From the NCBI GenBank assembly GCA_031279175.1, contig JAITJA010000061.1:1-8185 (forward strand): DNA of 8,185 nt, given 5' to 3'. The position numbers and the translations under genes were made by a program. This DNA comes from Odoribacteraceae bacterium. Lineage in GTDB: Bacteria > Bacteroidota > Bacteroidia > Bacteroidales > Marinifilaceae. Positions 7,401 through 8,185 of this stretch are shown in pieces (the first letter of the stretch is position 1; each line of letters begins with the position of its first letter). The notes beneath the pieces were generated by a model. The model did not search any database and was not told where the DNA came from. It saw nothing but the letters and a program-made list of their open reading frames with translations.

Positions 7401-7830
7401 CGCGCGGGACTGGTTACGGGGCAAGGAAAAGACAGACGTTCCCGGCGTCTCGACGCGCGGGTGGACGACCTTCCCGGGCGCTAACGCGTACGGCCTCGTT
7501 ACACGCGACGACGTCCGGAAGCTGGCCGGCAACGGGAAACATTCCGTCTGCTGGCGGACGCGGGTAGCGGAAGAGGGAACGTACGAGGTCTCGGCATATA
7601 TCGCGTCCTCGTCCTTGTTCATACCGAAAACCGCGGACGAGGTCCAGCATTACGTCGTCTCTACCGCCGACGGTCCCGCGGATGTAACCGCGAAAATTGC
7701 CGCCAACGCGTGGGTCACCCTTGGTCGTTTCCGCCTCTCGCCTGGCGAGTGCACGGTCGCGCTCGACGATCGCGGCGCGAATGGTCAAGTCATTATCGCC
7801 GACGCCATCAAGTGGACGCTCGTCGAGTAG
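4444..7830 (+). CDS. ABC-2-type membrane protein fused to an M1-peptidase-like ectodomain and golvesin-like C-terminus
   Basis: The product has 1128 residues. About seven hydrophobic segments lie in the first 300 residues, near 45-62, 78-100, 127-152, 164-192, 196-215, 245-265 and 279-299; this resembles the ABC-2-type permease half of a Bacteroidota permease/M1-peptidase family. From about 300 onward the chain is soluble and probably extracytoplasmic. Residues 320-610 look like the N-terminal beta region of M1 aminopeptidases (MFLSSRLVLENRTGEALDEI, YVWLTPECLWYPV, YALRVIRPAGKTVISQGKRE, SYYRQWRGGSDLVQPEMLFF). The M1 zinc motif HEXXH is absent throughout; the nearest strings are HEITS at 684 and HESLT at 542. 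It is therefore probably not a peptidase. A linker rich in E, R, P and T (about 932-958) leads to a golvesin/xanthan-lyase-like C-terminal domain (about 963-1126: GWTTFPGANAYG, EEGTYEVSAYI, HYVVSTADG, WVTLGRF, VIIADAIKW). No ABC ATPase is adjacent in the window. A second possible start is the ATG at 4513 (MNTFSRIVLHHAKLARRS), which resembles the family N-terminus better; codons 1-23 look less biased. Role unknown, perhaps envelope transport or surface binding. Confidence 0.8.
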   Translation: MKKRRDASRPGIVNFAANQYYTDMNTFSRIVLHHAKLARRSNVTRIFVLFTLSLLLFIELTHVKDASPGANIFLQLSSFIPYVSAYIVSLFIFFPVILLVGNVATGRVPGDTRDAIYYRPASNAGHVWGAAAGIARVFAGMSVFLIHAGIFIHISLGSDAPFNAWLYIFYLATMVLPLLVFAIGISFAVFALLRHRALALLLLLAYAGVTFFLVGDAADGLFDPAGFALPNAFSDVTGHPGTGRYLLQRSCWLLLGLGLIQVAAARFHRLPNQPAARGKILPAVALIAAGIVAGGAFYLSHRQDRVERRALAACYNAYRQAPKMTLVDQAIDYRQEGDKMFLSSRLVLENRTGEALDEIILYLNPGLRVTSLREDDGAMEHARDRQVIRVATTVAAGESRAITLDCEGYIDERVCFLDIPDALYRDDSPESAFNCRFGKRYAILSAGYVWLTPECLWYPVAVPPSNPVIPYDLERNFSHYALRVIRPAGKTVISQGKREGQDTITFRPEQPLKGIALCIGDYERRSVTIDSTLLELYFFKGHESLTRGLEDLADTLSPIFAAFKRGIGQAASRDYPFHRFALVERPLPVASYYRQWRGGSDLVQPEMLFFPERGARVCPDFKRARRLVTEETSGSDWAYSFLSKVLATVIEQQEESFIAPTDLFSVIARHTLGEAAPRPAPNLHEITSLFHDHAGALRSADFPVLDAAFHALLKKRGATLSRLIMARFSGQEDPLAAKAEAYLDGHSLKEAVEDNTLDPLTRAGIFELKAGELTRLLVPDGIGSDDLLDFAARYMEEHPFQEISFEHFNNAFVGHFGAGWMDALPGWYAGNAIPAYLVEAPVSWSDDEQASWIAFAVYNDSDADGIVTIETLAVTGQASIVIMKIPTERVIIGGEKQESNRDFLVPARTGKRVAFKMDLKPMFLSLNTNIARNSPSRVTSKPAQGPATEREEERPVDRDYFFTPGEIIVDNVDPGFSISRPSRVVNARDWLRGKEKTDVPGVSTRGWTTFPGANAYGLVTRDDVRKLAGNGKHSVCWRTRVAEEGTYEVSAYIASSSLFIPKTADEVQHYVVSTADGPADVTAKIAANAWVTLGRFRLSPGECTVALDDRGANGQVIIADAIKWTLVE

Positions 7831-7868
7831 TATCTCCCTGAAAATATCCCCTTAACGACGCTCGGTCA

Positions 7869-7922
7869 GGCGCGGGGAACGCGCGCGCGCGGCAAAGTCG
7901 CTCGCGAGACGTTCCCCGCGTC
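7869..7922. repeat. Inverted repeat downstream of the large gene, possible terminator
   Basis: CGCGGGGAACG (7871-7881) and CGTTCCCCGCG (7910-7920) are perfect 11-base inverted arms, extended outward by a G-T and a G-C pair (7869-7870 with 7921-7922). The 28-base interior contains alternating CG and the palindrome CTCGCGAG (7901-7908). It begins 38 bases after the stop of the large gene. There is no T-run, so termination would need Rho or be inefficient. Confidence 0.55.
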
Positions 7923-7931
7923 CCGCCAGCC

Positions 7932-7958
7932 CGCCCGCCGCGTCATCGCGCGCGGGCG
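7932..7958. repeat. Strong GC hairpin
   Basis: CGCCCGCCGCG (7932-7942) pairs with CGCGCGCGGGCG (7947-7958) through 11 G-C pairs with one bulged C, closed by the loop TCAT. It lies 9 bases beyond the preceding inverted repeat. Function unknown; it may act with that repeat as a tandem terminator or be part of the structured 3' region. Confidence 0.5.
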
Positions 7959-8029
7959 ACTGCCTCCCGGGACGCCTGCACCTCCCCTCGCGGGCAAGCC
8001 ACCGCCCTTCAAAATATTTTCAAACGCCC

Positions 8030-8085
8030 TCGCGGGCTCGCGACAGACTTACCCGACAGTTGGAAAGGCTCTCGCGAGCCCGCGA
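8030..8085. repeat. 14-bp inverted repeat inside the array
   Basis: TCGCGGGCTCGCGA (8030-8043) and TCGCGAGCCCGCGA (8072-8085) are exact reverse complements with a 28-base interior. Each arm is also a small hairpin on its own (5-bp stem, 4-base loop). The pair can therefore form either one long stem or two short ones. Confidence 0.65.
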
Positions 8086-8090
8086 CGGCT

Positions 8091-8185
8091 TTTCCCCCCG
8101 GGGGAAAGTCTCCTGCACGCGTGCAACAAGGTTTCCCCCCGGGGGAAAGTCTCTCGCGCGCGTGCAACAAGGTTTCCACCCGGGG
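8091..8185. repeat. Near-perfect 41-bp direct repeats (2.3 copies)
   Basis: Copy one (8091-8131) and copy two (8132-8172) agree at 38 of 41 positions; the three differences cluster around 8113-8117 and 8154-8158. Copy three begins at 8173 and is cut by the window edge after 13 bases, with one visible change (TTTCCACCCGGGG). Each full unit holds a TTTCCCCC/GGGGGAAA inverted repeat around one central C, then a second GC-rich element; in copy one this is the 12-base palindrome TGCACGCGTGCA (8114-8125). Units end in AACAAGG. Confidence 0.85.

Larger units (their letters stand above)
7985..8185. repeat. Degenerate 41-42 bp tandem repeat array, open at the right edge
   Basis: CCCTCGCGGGC occurs at 7985-7995 and again exactly 42 bases later at 8027-8037. 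The block beginning CTCGCG at 8029 recurs as CTCGCGAGCC at 8071, again 42 bases on, with about 17 of 20 aligned positions alike once one gap is allowed. The AAAG in this block (8064) recurs at 8105 and 8146, spacing 41. The last copies, at 8091-8131, 8132-8172 and 8173-8185, are nearly identical, so the array sharpens toward the window edge. The spacing is not a multiple of three, so a coding repeat is unlikely. There are no unique spacers between fixed repeats, so it is not CRISPR. Confidence 0.6.

Noticed and set aside
8011..8020. AAAATATTTT palindrome as an AT-rich origin or promoter core
   Set aside because: It is a single 10-base palindrome with no matching -7/-33 pair and no DnaA-type boxes nearby.
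7855..8185. All three plus-strand frames are free of stop codons, which could suggest a gene running off the edge
   Set aside because: There is no ATG, the sequence is extremely GC-rich so stops are rare, and the 41-42 bp repeat period is not a multiple of three and would shift frame in every unit.
7985..8185. CRISPR array
   Set aside because: Whole 41-bp units are repeated without unique spacers, and no cas genes are present.

Overview
The window looks like chromosomal DNA from a GC-rich member of the Bacteroidota, probably Bacteroidales or a relative. Three things point that way. The PheT and DUF2795 proteins have the sequence style of that phylum. Two promoter-like sites follow the Bacteroidota -7/-33 pattern (TAnnTTTG with an upstream TTG). 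The start codons have A-rich leaders with little or no Shine-Dalgarno sequence. The assignment comes from recalled family resemblance, not from a database search.

Layout: positions 46-4044 form a tight plus-strand block of nadA (quinolinate synthase, NAD biosynthesis), pheT (phenylalanyl-tRNA synthetase beta chain) and a Nudix hydrolase. The gaps are 28 bp and 0 bp, so the block is probably one transcript. It runs convergently into a short minus-strand gene for a very acidic 73-residue DUF2795-type protein. Two GC-rich hairpins lie between the stop codons of the convergent pair and probably end transcription from both sides. A 75-bp gap then separates the DUF2795 gene from a divergent, 1128-codon plus-strand gene. 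Its product joins an ABC-2-type, multi-helix membrane region to a large exported M1-peptidase-like region without a zinc site, and ends in a golvesin/xanthan-lyase-like C-terminal domain.

The last 355 bp (7831-8185) carry no gene I can support. They hold a dense set of inverted repeats and a roughly 41-42 bp tandem array that becomes nearly perfect at the right edge and runs out of the window.

Most of the window is housekeeping sequence. The unusual parts are the 3' repeat array, the membrane-anchor extension on the Nudix protein, and the large permease/pseudo-peptidase/golvesin fusion, which has no ABC ATPase gene next to it in the window. I found no defence system, mobile element, CRISPR array, tRNA or rRNA.
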